Shown here piece after piece: positions 53,245 through 62,243 of a stretch of DNA of 64,000 bases (positions are counted from its first letter, which is position 1; each line of letters begins with the position of its first letter). The stretch lies in the NCBI GenBank assembly GCA_963786625.1, contig CAWAZS010000004.1, positions 1-64,000 on the forward strand, in the 5' to 3' direction. The notes below the pieces were generated by a model. That model was not told the DNA's origin and did no database searches. It saw only the letters and a program-made list of their open reading frames with translations. Source of the DNA: CAIWHR01 sp963786625. Lineage in GTDB: Bacteria > Pseudomonadota > Gammaproteobacteria > Burkholderiales > Casimicrobiaceae. The position numbers and the translations under genes were made by a program.

Positions 53245-53660
53245 ACCTCTGGATTACCAGCATCCCAGTATTCGTCGTTGCCGCCTCCGCCGCCGCTCTG
53301 TTGGTGGTCCGGTGGCGAAAGGTGGCACTGAGGGTGCTGGTCGCGGTCAACGCTGCGGTGTTGGTGTTCGCGCTGGCACTGCTCGTGTCCGGGCTGAACG
53401 CCGGGCCAGCGACTGCCGCCGGGCCCGACACGGCAACGGCGACGGGCGCCGGTGGGACGGCTCTCATCGCTGCGGCCATCGCGGTTGCCGGGTCGTCGCT
53501 GGGAGCGGCCATCGCGGTGGCGTACACCGGGGCTGCGGCGCTCGCGGCCATGAGTGAGCGGCCCGAAATGTTCGGACGGGCCATGGTGGTCGTCGGGCTG
53601 GCTGAGGGCATCGCCATCTACGGTCTCATCGTCTCGATCATCCTGATCGGTAAGGCCTGA
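53241..53660 (+). CDS. ntpK: V-type ATPase subunit K (c-ring proteolipid)
   Basis: 139 residues with four hydrophobic segments (about 8-25, 30-50, 72-97, 115-138) and a Gly/Pro/Thr linker, a double-hairpin c subunit. The ion-binding carboxylate is Glu122 in VVGLAEGIAIYGL. Only this one acidic site is visible, as in other double-hairpin K subunits. Sodium or proton specificity cannot be decided by eye. Confidence 0.85.
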   Translation: MNLWITSIPVFVVAASAAALLVVRWRKVALRVLVAVNAAVLVFALALLVSGLNAGPATAAGPDTATATGAGGTALIAAAIAVAGSSLGAAIAVAYTGAAALAAMSERPEMFGRAMVVVGLAEGIAIYGLIVSIILIGKA

Positions 53661-53672
53661 GGCGGGCACACC

Positions 53673-53894
53673 ATGCCCAACGTTGCTGCGCTCGGAGAGC
53701 TGTCCCGGCTGGAGGTTTACCGCCTGGCCGGTGTCGGTGTGCTGGCCGCAGAGACCGACGACGAAGTGCGTACGGCTTGGCAGTCGTTGGCCGCGGACAT
53801 ACAGATCGTTTTGCTGACACCCAACGCTGCTGGGGCTCTGGGCAGTACGCTGACCGAACCGGGCGCGCCGATGACCGTGCTGCTGCCGTCATGA
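53673..53894 (+). CDS. ntpF: V-type ATPase subunit F, short form
   Basis: 73 residues: YRLAGVGVLAAETDDEVRTA and DIQIVLLTP match the G-F-x-L-A-G and IxLIT motifs of subunit F, a small Rossmann-like central-shaft protein. Family members have about 100 residues; this one lacks the C-terminal helix. Its stop overlaps the subunit E start (ATGA). Confidence 0.72.
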   Translation: MPNVAALGELSRLEVYRLAGVGVLAAETDDEVRTAWQSLAADIQIVLLTPNAAGALGSTLTEPGAPMTVLLPS

Positions 53895-54415
53895 CCGGCC
53901 TCCCGCACGGTTCGGACCAGGCGCTGGCCCCCGTCCGGGAGGCGTTGCTCACCTCTGCGGAAACCCGGGCTGACCTGCTTCGGCAGGACGCCAGGGAACA
54001 GGCGAAGGCGGTGTTGGCCGCGGCCGGTGATGAGGCGGCCCGGATCGTCTCTGCAGCGGTGTCCGAGGGAGAGGCCTCGGCCCGTTCGGACGCCGCCTTG
54101 CGCTCGGCCCGGGTTCGGCGGAAGGCCAAGGAGATCGTGCTCGCGCAGCAGAACGCCCTGCGGCGCGAACTGCAGCACCAGGTTCGTGAGGCTGCCGTGA
54201 ACCTGAGGCAGGACGCCAGCTACCCGACACTGCTGGCCGCACTCACCGAACGCTGCCGAGCCGTGCTTGGTGCCGAGGCAACCGTGAGTGAGGATCCCGC
54301 CGGCGGCGTGGTCGCACAAGCGGGCTCCCGCAGGCTCGACCTGAGCCTGCCGACCCTGGCCGCCCGAACGCTGGATGCGATGAGTCCACAGGTGAGCCGA
54401 CTATGGACCCAGTAG
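53891..54415 (+). CDS. ntpE: V-type ATPase subunit E
   Basis: 174 residues from ATG at 53891 (4-bp overlap with subunit F). Long N-terminal coiled coil (RADLLRQDAREQAKAVLAAA to SEGEASARSDAALRSARVRR), then RRKAKEIVLAQQNALRRELQ and a small C-terminal globule. Peripheral stalk partner of the 50584 gene product. Overlaps the subunit A start by 13 bp. Confidence 0.78.
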   Translation: MTGLPHGSDQALAPVREALLTSAETRADLLRQDAREQAKAVLAAAGDEAARIVSAAVSEGEASARSDAALRSARVRRKAKEIVLAQQNALRRELQHQVREAAVNLRQDASYPTLLAALTERCRAVLGAEATVSEDPAGGVVAQAGSRRLDLSLPTLAARTLDAMSPQVSRLWTQ

Positions 54416-56148
54416 CTGATCGGCAGCCCGGCTCGGTGGTCCGCGTCAGCGGTCCGCTGGTCGAGGTGGCGGGAGCCGCGAGCGCGACCATGCTGGAAGT
54501 GATGATTGTTGGCCCGCAGCGGATCAGCGCCGAAACGGTGGCGATCGCCGGTGATCGGGTGACCCTACAGGCTTATGAGTACACCGGCGGCTTGGAGGTT
54601 GGCGCTGCCGTGCAGCCCACCGGCGAGCCGCTTTCCGGCCTGCTGGGACCGGGCCTGCTCGGCAATGTCTTCGATGGTCTGATGCGCCCGCTGTCGTCGG
54701 CGTCGGTGTGGCTGACCTCGGACCGGCCGCCCGTAGCTCACGACCCCGCCATCCTTGACCGTGACTGGACCTTCCTACCGATTGCGGAACCCGGTTCCAC
54801 AGTCGAGCCAGGTTCGATAATCGGGAAGGTGCCGGACGCTGGTTCGGTTGAGCATCGAGTCCTGGTCCCGTGGGGTGTTGCCGGCGACGTTACCTGGGTG
54901 GCGCCGCGGGGTACGGTGCACGCCCTGGACGTGGTGGCACGCGTCGGAAACCAACAGGTGCGGCTGGCCGAGACCTGGCCGATCCGGCGACCTCGCCCGT
55001 TCCGGGAAAGGCTGACTGACGCAGTCCCGCTGCACACGGGGCAGCGGGTGATGGACCTGCTGTATCCCCTGGCCCGAGGTGCAACCGCCGCCGTGCCCGG
55101 CGGTTTCGGGACCGGCAAGACCATGCTGCTGCAACAGGTCGCCAAGTGGAGCGATGCCGATGTCATCGTCTACGTCGGCTGCGGCGAGCGCGGCAACGAG
55201 ATGGCCGACGTGCTGGAGGACCTGTCGACGCTCGTCGACACGCGGGCCGGTGGGAACGTGATCGACCGGACCGTGATCATCGCGAACACATCCAACATGC
55301 CGATGATGGCCCGCGAGTCCAGCATCTACACCGGGATCACGGTGGCCGAGTTCTACCGAGACATGGGCTACAACGTGGTCGTCATCGCAGACTCCACCTC
55401 GCGCTGGGCAGAGGCTCTGCGTGAGTTCGCCAACCGCAATGGGGATCTGCCGGCCGAGGAGGGCTACCCGGCCCACCTCGCCTCGGCTCTGGCGGCCTTC
55501 TACGAGAGAGCCGGCCGCGTCACCACCCTTGGCGGCGGCACTGCCTCGGTGACGGTGATCGGGGCTGTATCTCCGCCCGGAGGCGACATGACCGAACCGG
55601 TGACGACCGACACCATGCGCTTCGTGCGCTCGCTGTGGCTGCTCGATCGCGACCTGGCCTACTCCCGGCATTACCCGGCTGTGAGTTGGACGGGTTCCTT
55701 CGCCCGCGACGTCGGCGAGTTGGGTCGTTGGCACGCCGAGCAAGGCGACCCCGGCTGGGCCCAGCGGCGAAGCCGGGCGACGGCGCTGCTGGCCGAGGCC
55801 GACCGGCTCAGCTCGCTTGCGGAGATCATCGGTCAGTCGTCACTGCCGGGTCACGAGCGGATGGTGCTTCTCGGTGGCCGGCTGCTGCGGGACGGAGTAC
55901 TGCTGCAGAACGCGCTGAGCGCCAACGACAGCTTCTGCTCCGCAGACAAGGCTTCCGCACTGCTCGACCTGGTCCTGGACGTGGTGGACGCCTGCCAGCG
56001 CCTGGTGGCACGCGGAGTCGCGGCGACGACCATCGAGGACCTGGACTTCGGACCCGCGCTTCGCGCCCGCGAAGACTTCGGCCCCAGTGACGCCGACGGC
56101 GTCGACGCCCGGCGAGTTGAGTTCCTGAAGCGGGCTGGAGCAGCTGCC
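54403..56148 (+). CDS. ntpA: V-type ATPase catalytic subunit A
   Basis: 582 residues to the natural end. Walker A GGFGTGKT (near residue 233), catalytic Glu in GCGERGNEM, RESSIYTGITVAEFYRDMGY and VIADSTSRWAEALRE, VSPPGGDMTEPV; the non-homologous bulge region is present (residues about 120-200). No stop codon separates it from subunit B: the frame runs into MTQPINQ at 56149, while a TGA sits one frame over across the ATG. I read this as a one-base indel near 56140, with a natural ATGA overlap, rather than a true A-B fusion. Confidence 0.92.
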
Positions 56149-57557
56149 ATGACCCAGCCCATCAATCAGGTCTCCCACAGTGACGTCCGCGAACTGCGCG
56201 GCCCGCTGCTCGTGCTGGGTGACGCGGTCGGCGTGGGGTGGGATGAGTACGCCATCGTCGACGTGGAGGGCCGGGACGGGCTTGCCGACGAGCGGCACGG
56301 GCTGGTGTTGGAGGTCGACCACGACCTGGTGACGCTGCAGGTGCTGGAGGGCACCGGCGCGATGCACGCCGGTGGCGATACAGGTGCGATTCGCGGGCCA
56401 CCCGCTGCACGTCCCGGTCGGGACCAACTGGCTGGGCCGTACGTGCAACGGTCGCGGTGACGCCACTGGACGGGGGGCCGCCGCTGACCGGCGATACCAC
56501 AATGCCGATCAACGGGTGGCCGCTCAACCCCGTCTACCGGGAACCCCCAGCAGAGCCGGTGATCACCGGCGTCTCGGTCATCGACGCCCTCACCACACTG
56601 GTACGAGGGCAGAAGCTGCCCATCTTCTCCCTGCCGGGAATGCCGCACCTGACCCTGGCGACCCAGATCGCCGCCCAGGCCACATCCAGCGGCCGCCCCT
56701 TCCGGGTGGTGTTCGCGGCGATGGGCCTGACCCACGCGGACATCTACTACGTGCGCGACCGGCTGGAGGAGCGATCGGCCGCAGGTGAGCTGGTGCTGCT
56801 GCTCAACGCCGCCGACGACCCGGTGATCGAGCGGCTACTCACCCCGAAGATCGCTCTGACCGTCGCCGAGCACCTGGCCTACACCGAGGGCCACGACGTG
56901 CTGGTGGTCATGTCGGACATGACCAGCTACGCCGAGGCCCTGCGCGAAGTGTCGGCCGCCCGCCGCGAGATCCCCGCCCGCCGTGGCTACCCGGGGTACC
57001 TCTACAGCGACCTCGCCAGCCTCTACGAGCGCTGCGGCCGGATTCGGGGGCACCCAGGTTCGGTGACGATCGTCCCGGTACTGACCATGCCGGGCGGCGA
57101 CATCACCCATCCGGTGCCGGACCTCACCGGCTACATCACCGAGGGGCAGGTGGTGCTCTCCGCCGAGGTCGACGCTCGAGGCGTCTACCCCCCGGTCGAC
57201 GTGTTGTCGTCGCTTTCCCGGCTGATGCGCAGCGGTGCCGGGGCTGGCCGCACCAGGGAGGACCACCTGGACGTGGCCGCCCAGGTGCTCTCGGCGATGG
57301 CCCGGGCCCGGCAGGCAGCGGAGCTCGCCGAACTGGTGGGGACCGACTCACTCAGCGAGACCGATCGACGATACGTGGCCTATCGCAGCCGCCTTGAGCA
57401 GGACCTGCTCAGCCAGGGAACCAGCGAGTTCCGCTCTCTGGACGAAACGCTGGGCCGGGCATGGGCTGCGCTGGGCACCCTTCCACGGCGGGAGCTGACC
57501 ATGGTCTCCACCGACCTGCTGGACCGTTACCTGCCGCTTCCGAGGAGCGGGCCGTGA
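56149..57557 (+). pseudogene. ntpB: V-type ATPase non-catalytic subunit B, two frameshifts
   Basis: Nucleotide-binding but non-catalytic partner of A. MTQPINQVSHSDVRELRGPL opens it. Shifts near 56385 and 56460 are needed to join LEGTGAMHAG, QVRFAGHPLHVPVGTNWLGR and PLDGGPPLTGDTTMPINGW. The rest is intact: VRGQKLPIFSLPGMPHLTLA (degenerate P-loop), HDVLVVMSDMTSYAEALREV, RRGYPGYLYSDLASLYERCG and MPGGDITHPVPDLTGYITEG. About 470 residues. Conserved up to each shift, so probably a sequencing artefact. Confidence 0.88.
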
Positions 57558-58198
57558 ACGCCACCGGACGCGCCGGAAAGCTGCGGGTCGAGCGGCGTCT
57601 ACTGACGGCTCAACATGGCGCCGAGCTGCTGGACCGCAAGCAGCGCATCCTCGCCGACGAGCTTGAGCGGCTTCACCTCAAAGCCGCCCGCACCGAACAG
57701 GTGTGGCTCACTGCGGCTCGCGACGCGGAGTCCTGGCTGGCACGTACCGCGGCGCTGGACGGACGCGAGTTGATCGCAGCGGCCGCACCACTGACGCCGG
57801 CAAAAGTGCAGGTGGAATGGGGGGGCGCGATGGGAGTGACTTACCCGGAGGATGCGCAATGCGAAGCCCCGGTGGCGGCCCCCGCCGGGGCCAGCTCCGC
57901 ACTCACCTACGCGGCGACCGCCGCAAGGGCAGCGCTGGCCGCCGCTGTCAGGCATGCCGCAGCCGAGCGGGCTGTGTTGCTGCTGGCCGCAGAACTCAAC
58001 GCCACCCGAACCCGGCTGCGCGCTGTGCAGAAGCGCTGGATCCCAAGGCTTGAGAGCGAACTGGACACCATCCGACGCCAACTCCAAGAGCAGGAGCTCC
58101 AGGAGAACCTCCGGCTGCGCTGGGCTGCGGACGCCATTGCCAAATCGTCGGCGTCAGCGCGGGCGTCCAACCCGAATGAAATGGCGGCACCGCAATGA
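57554..58198 (+). CDS. ntpD: V-type ATPase subunit D (central shaft)
   Basis: 214 residues from GTG at 57554, overlapping the subunit B stop. Two long antiparallel helices: LRVERRLLTAQHGAELLDRK near the N-terminus and LNATRTRLRAVQKRWIPRLE toward the C-terminus, the paired shaft helices of NtpD/AtpD. The middle (EAPVAAPAG) forms the usual hairpin. Confidence 0.85.
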   Translation: MNATGRAGKLRVERRLLTAQHGAELLDRKQRILADELERLHLKAARTEQVWLTAARDAESWLARTAALDGRELIAAAAPLTPAKVQVEWGGAMGVTYPEDAQCEAPVAAPAGASSALTYAATAARAALAAAVRHAAAERAVLLLAAELNATRTRLRAVQKRWIPRLESELDTIRRQLQEQELQENLRLRWAADAIAKSSASARASNPNEMAAPQ

Positions 58199-58638
58199 CC
58201 AATGTCATCCTGCTCGCCATCAACGACTCGCCGGCGGCGTTCCACGCCGCAGAAGTGGCCGTCGCGGTGGCCCGACGCCTCTCGGTCCGGTTGCGGGCGG
58301 TTTCCGTGGTCTCGGAGGCGGAGCAGCACATCCTTGACAGTTCCCCGGAACGGACCCGCCAAGGAGAACTGTCGGCGCAGGCCGCTCTGAGGCACGTCAC
58401 CGCGTTAGGGACGGCGGCCGGCGTGGACGTCGTGACCGTGCTGCGGTTCGGCAACGTGGCCGCCGAGATCCTCGACGAGGCCCTAACCTGCGAGGCCGAT
58501 CTGATCCTCATGGCCCGGGTCGGGCGGCCCGGACACGTGCTGCAGCACCTGGGGAGCACTACTCAGCATGTCCTGGAGTTCGCCACCGTGCCCGTGCTGG
58601 TGGTTCCCGCCCGGCACCCCCGCTGGCGGGTTGGTTGA
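58195..58638 (+). CDS. universal stress protein (UspA) at the end of the V-ATPase operon
   Basis: 147 residues, one Usp domain: VILLAINDSPAAFHAAEVAV, CEADLILMARVGRPGHVLQH, LGSTTQHVLEFATVPVLVVP. The ATP-binding G-2x-G-9x-G(S/T) signature appears as GRPGHVLQHLGSTTQ, close to but shorter than the consensus. It overlaps the subunit D stop by 4 bp, so it is made together with the ATPase. A role in signalling or regulating it is inferred. Confidence 0.82.
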   Translation: MTNVILLAINDSPAAFHAAEVAVAVARRLSVRLRAVSVVSEAEQHILDSSPERTRQGELSAQAALRHVTALGTAAGVDVVTVLRFGNVAAEILDEALTCEADLILMARVGRPGHVLQHLGSTTQHVLEFATVPVLVVPARHPRWRVG

Positions 58639-59063
58639 ACGGCGACGGTGTCCGGCCTGGTCACCGGGTCCGATGACGGGTCGAATCCAGCGCCCGTTTC
58701 CGACCGGTCAGGCCTGCCTCGACGCCGCTCCAGGTGAGGCCGCGCATCGAACTGCCTTGAAACCCGCGGGCGACCCATTCCCCCCTCAGCTCCTGCACGT
58801 TCTCTGGCAAGTTGATGCAGGACGTCTGCGGCGGCGCAGTCGCGATGGATAAGTAGCGGATCCTCGGGCGGGTGAATCAGTTTCACGGCAGCAACTTCTT
58901 GCGGACCGAGCTCGTCGATGGTGCGACCGCGCACCCTGCAGGACGGAGCGCGACTCACCGACGGACCGGGTGCGGGCGCTTCCAGCCCGAGCGGACCGGC
59001 TCGCGCACTGCGCGGCATGGCGTGAATCCCGGAATGGGATGCACGTCGGCTATGCTTGCGCTT
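58639..59063. other. no recognised gene
   Basis: About 425 bp with only low-quality frames. TATGCT at 59051-59056 may be a -10 element for the toxin-antitoxin pair. Confidence 0.45.
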
Positions 59064-59297
59064 ATGAGCACTCAGATTGCTGTCCGGCTACCTGAAGAAG
59101 TGGTGGCTTTCCTGGACAAGGCCGTGGCCGACGGGAGGGCCACGAGCCGTGCCGCGCTGGTCAGTGCCGCGGTCGAACGCGAGATGCGCCGCCAAGCTGC
59201 CGAAGCCGACGTCGAGATTCTCCGCAAGGGGGGCGCTGCCGATGACCTGGACACCCTTGTGAACTGGACCACGGGCCGCCTCGACATCGCCGACTAG
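59064..59297 (+). CDS. ribbon-helix-helix antitoxin (MazE-like)
   Basis: 77 residues: MSTQIAVRLPEEVVAFLDKA is a ribbon-helix-helix start, then SRAALVSAAVEREMRRQAAE and an acidic tail (ILRKGGAADDLDTLVNWTTG) that would wrap the toxin. Followed 1 bp after its stop by the toxin gene. The ATG lies only 8 bp after TATGCT, so the mRNA may have almost no leader. Confidence 0.85.
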   Translation: MSTQIAVRLPEEVVAFLDKAVADGRATSRAALVSAAVEREMRRQAAEADVEILRKGGAADDLDTLVNWTTGRLDIAD

Positions 59298-59298
59298 T

Positions 59299-59616
59299 GT
59301 GCGCGAGATCTGCCTGGCACGGCTGGACAAGACCCGACCCGTTGTTGTCCTCACCCGAGAGGCCGCCCGCGCCGCGATGACCAAGGTCACTGTCGCCCCG
59401 ATCACATCGACGGCCAAGGGACTCAGCAGCGAAGTCGCGGTCGGGCCGCGCAACGGACTCGAACACGGCAGCGTGATCTCGCTGGACAACGTGGTGACCA
59501 TCCCGGTCAGCTTGCTTGGACGAACCGTCGGGTTCCTCACCTCCGAACAGGAGAAGCTCCTGGCCAGGTCAATCGTCCTCGCCTACGACCTCGAGATCGC
59601 ACTCCTCGACACCTGA
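59299..59616 (+). CDS. MazF/PemK-type endoribonuclease toxin
   Basis: 105 residues from GTG at 59299. MREICLARLDKTRPVVVLTR is the MazF entry strand (usually GEVWLVDLDPTRGREQ), then VTVAPITSTAKGLSSEVAVG and GLEHGSVISLDNVVTIPVSL, then the fifth-strand region to the C-terminal helix. Such toxins cut mRNA. Adjacent antitoxin confirms the pair. Confidence 0.88.
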   Translation: MREICLARLDKTRPVVVLTREAARAAMTKVTVAPITSTAKGLSSEVAVGPRNGLEHGSVISLDNVVTIPVSLLGRTVGFLTSEQEKLLARSIVLAYDLEIALLDT

Positions 59617-59671
59617 ACAACAACCCGGTTCGCGGCATTAGTAGTGCGTTGGCGCGGAGACAGGATGACGA

Positions 59672-59827
59672 TCATGCCGATTCCCGCTCGATGAGCTCCC
59701 TGAGGTTCGCAAGTTCTTTCTGGGCTTCACGCGGACTGAGGATGGCCATCTCGACGATCCTTTCGATAGGGCCGTGACGGCGGCTCAACGGGGGCGTCTT
59801 GATGCCTTTCAGCGAAGTGATGGTCAA
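59672..59827 (-). CDS. 51-residue candidate protein antisense to nothing known
   Basis: TTG at 59827 opens a 51-residue frame: MTITSLKGIKTPPLSRRHGP, then IERIVEMAILSPREAQKELA and NLRELIERESA. The helical, charged C-terminal half looks protein-like, but the start is non-standard, there is no clear ribosome site, and no family is recognised. It lies between the MazF gene and the dehydrogenase. Confidence 0.3.
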   Translation of the reverse strand: MTITSLKGIKTPPLSRRHGPIERIVEMAILSPREAQKELANLRELIERESA

Positions 59828-59948
59828 TGGCTCAGTTCACGCAAGGCCGTCGACACCTACAAGAAGTCGCGCCACCGCGGGTCGCGTTCCGCGGGTCGAT
59901 AGGCAGCCCCGCGCGGCATGGCCCGAGGCGGCGTGGCGGGCTGGTCGC

Positions 59949-61130
59949 TCAGCTGGGCGGGGCGAGCCGCAGCAGCCGTCCGCCGGGAGTGTCCTCCAGC
60001 AGCCAGATGCTCCCGTCGGGAGCCTGCTCCACCTCCCGGATGCGCTGCCCCATCTCCCAGGTGTCGCCCTCGTTGGCGGTGGTCCCGGACAGGTCCACCC
60101 TGACCAGGGCCTTACCGGAGAGTGCGCCGATGAACGCGTCGCCCTGCCACTGCGGGAAGGCGTCGCCGGTGTAGACCATCAGGCTTCCGGGGGAGATGCT
60201 CGGGTTCCAGAACGCGGCCGGTGCGGCGAACCCGTCCCCGTCGCGATGGTCGGGAATGTCGCCCCCGCCGTAGTGGGAGCCGTTGGACGCCTTCGGCCAG
60301 CCGTAGTTGCGGCCGGCCTCGATGAGGTTCAGTTCGTCGCCGCCCTGGGGGCCCATCTCGGTCGACCAGAGGTTGCCGGCCGGGTCGAAGGCGAGCCCGA
60401 GCGGGTTGCGGTGGCCGCGCGTCCACACCTCTGCGGTCACGCCACCTTGTTCGGCCCACGGGTTGCCGGCCGCCGGCGACCCGTCGGGGTTCAGGCGGAC
60501 GATCTTGCCCAGGCTCGTGCCGAGGTCTTGTGCCGGGTCGAACTTCTGCCGCTCGCCCGAGCTGACGAACAGGTACGCGCCGTCGGGACTGAACGCGAGC
60601 CGATGGCCGAAGTGGCCCGAGCCGCTGGTCTTCGGCTGCTGACGCCAGATCACCCGCAGGCCGGTCAGTTCGGGCGCATCCGACGTGCCGGCGAGCCGCG
60701 CCCGCCCGACCACGGCGCCCGTCCCACCCTCGCCGGGTTCCACCCAGCTGAGGTACACCGTGCGGTCGGACGCGAACCCGGGCGACGCGATGACGTCACC
60801 GAGGCCGCCCTGTCCGTCGTGGACCACCTTCGGCACGCCGCCGATCTCGACGGTGCGCCCGTCGACCTCGCGCAGGCGGAGGCTCCCGCCCCGGTCGGTG
60901 ACGAGCAGTTCGCCGCCGGGCAGGAAGGCCATCGCCCACGGCTCGTCGAACTCGTCCAGTTCCTCCACCACGAACGGACGGCCGTCCGGCGCAGTCCGCG
61001 GCCCGCTCGGTGAGCCCGTCGCCGGGGCGGACGTTGCCGGAGCGGACGTGGACGCGGGCGGTGGGGCGACTGGCGCAGAGCAACCGGCCAGAGTCAGCAG
61101 GGCCAACGTCAGGGTGAGGGCGCGTCCCAT
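59949..61130 (-). CDS. secreted lipoprotein, PQQ-dependent sugar dehydrogenase-like (glucose/sorbosone dehydrogenase)
   Basis: 393 residues. Signal and lipobox LTLAGC (Cys17), Ala/Pro/Ser-rich linker, then a six-blade propeller: DEPWAMAFLPGGELLVTDRG, GGLGDVIASPGF, SGSGHFGHRLAFSPDGAYLF, GHRNPLGLAFDPAGNLWSTE, MGPQGGDELNLIEAGRNYGW. These match the YliI/GDH-B fold, with His and Arg that in homologues bind PQQ and substrate. Monocistronic. True cofactor use unproven. Confidence 0.9.
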   Translation of the reverse strand: MGRALTLTLALLTLAGCSAPVAPPPASTSAPATSAPATGSPSGPRTAPDGRPFVVEELDEFDEPWAMAFLPGGELLVTDRGGSLRLREVDGRTVEIGGVPKVVHDGQGGLGDVIASPGFASDRTVYLSWVEPGEGGTGAVVGRARLAGTSDAPELTGLRVIWRQQPKTSGSGHFGHRLAFSPDGAYLFVSSGERQKFDPAQDLGTSLGKIVRLNPDGSPAAGNPWAEQGGVTAEVWTRGHRNPLGLAFDPAGNLWSTEMGPQGGDELNLIEAGRNYGWPKASNGSHYGGGDIPDHRDGDGFAAPAAFWNPSISPGSLMVYTGDAFPQWQGDAFIGALSGKALVRVDLSGTTANEGDTWEMGQRIREVEQAPDGSIWLLEDTPGGRLLRLAPPS

Positions 61131-61738
61131 GCACCGAGGCTACCTGTGGGCGCGAAGCGCGCGGGCCGGCGGCGAAACACCGAGCAGGTCGAGCGATCCT
61201 GGGCTGAAGACGTCCCTGTGACTTGGAAGGCCCCGAGAGATCCAGCGAACGGTGGGGAACGGGGAGCAGCCGGATGGAGCGACGCGCCCGCCGCGAAAGC
61301 GAGTGGGATTCTGCTTCGGCTACGAGAGGTCGGGTGGACCCTGGCGTGACGCCCTCCCGGCATGGGGACGTCTGTCCAGTTGGAGTGTGCCGCGCGCGAC
61401 AGTTACGCGTTGGTGTTCGGGGTGGCGATTGGCAGTCCTGGCACGCGCGCAGCCTGGACCCCTCGCCGGTCCGGTGGAAATGGGCGGGACGCTCAGTTCT
61501 CCTATCTAAACGAATAGGCTCATGAACATCTGACCACCGGGTGTCCGGTGACCAGTGCGGACACGAAGGAGAAGGAACTGGCGACCAGGCACCAGCCTGG
61601 AGGTCGATCGCCGCGACCCTTGGCGCCAACTGTCGCCGGCTGGTCGTGGGAACGCACTCCACCACGGATGGGTGCAAGCAGTTGCTTCGACCTCGGGAGG
61701 CAATCGCCTGCTTGTCCGGAGAGTGCTGAGGAGCTTCG
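61131..61738. other. no convincing gene
   Basis: About 600 bp. Short plus and minus frames have no start signals or known families. The phosphatase promoter should lie near 61650-61735 but I cannot define it. Confidence 0.45.
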
Positions 61739-62215
61739 ATGAGTGACTTGTCCGTGCTGTTCGTCTGCTGGAGTAACACCTGCCGTTCGCCGATGGCACG
61801 GGTCGTGGGCGAGACGATGGCCAAGCGGGAGAACCTCAGCGGGGTCCAGTTCGCCAGTGCAGGCTTGAGCGCCGCGCATGCCGGTGACGGCATGGACCCG
61901 AGGGCCATCGCCCATCTGCAGGCCGCCGGCTACAAGACCGGGCCGCATAAGGCACACCGGGTGACTCCCGAAGAGATCCGTGCCGCGGCAATGGTGATCG
62001 GCATGCAGCCGATCGAGCTGCGCCAGATCAGGAAAATGGTGCCCGATGCCCGTACTCCCTACCTGCTGACCGATTTCGACCGCAACGCAATCCCCGGCTC
62101 GGCTATCGAGGATCCCCTCTACGGGGACGACTCCAGCTTCAAGGTGACATTGCACCAGATCGAGGCGGCGATGCCTGGCGTTCTCAAGCGCGTGCGGGAA
62201 CTCAGAGCACGGTGA
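61739..62215 (+). CDS. low-molecular-weight protein-tyrosine phosphatase
   Basis: 158 residues. P-loop CWSNTCRS at residues 10-17 (Cys10 nucleophile, Arg16) and the general-acid Asp125 in EDP. FASAGLSAAHAGDGMDPRAI and HKAHRVTPEEI follow the family. Possible role in capsule, signalling or arsenate reduction not decided. It converges on the SRPBCC gene, 28 bp away; GCCCGC/GCGGGC at 62223-62235 lies between them. Confidence 0.9.
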   Translation: MSDLSVLFVCWSNTCRSPMARVVGETMAKRENLSGVQFASAGLSAAHAGDGMDPRAIAHLQAAGYKTGPHKAHRVTPEEIRAAAMVIGMQPIELRQIRKMVPDARTPYLLTDFDRNAIPGSAIEDPLYGDDSSFKVTLHQIEAAMPGVLKRVRELRAR

Positions 62216-62243
62216 GTCCTAGGCCCGCAGCGGGCTCACCGGT

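Noticed and set aside
54403..56460. genuine A-B subunit fusion protein
   Set aside because: Further frameshifts close by in subunit B and an out-of-frame ATGA at the boundary make an indel more likely.
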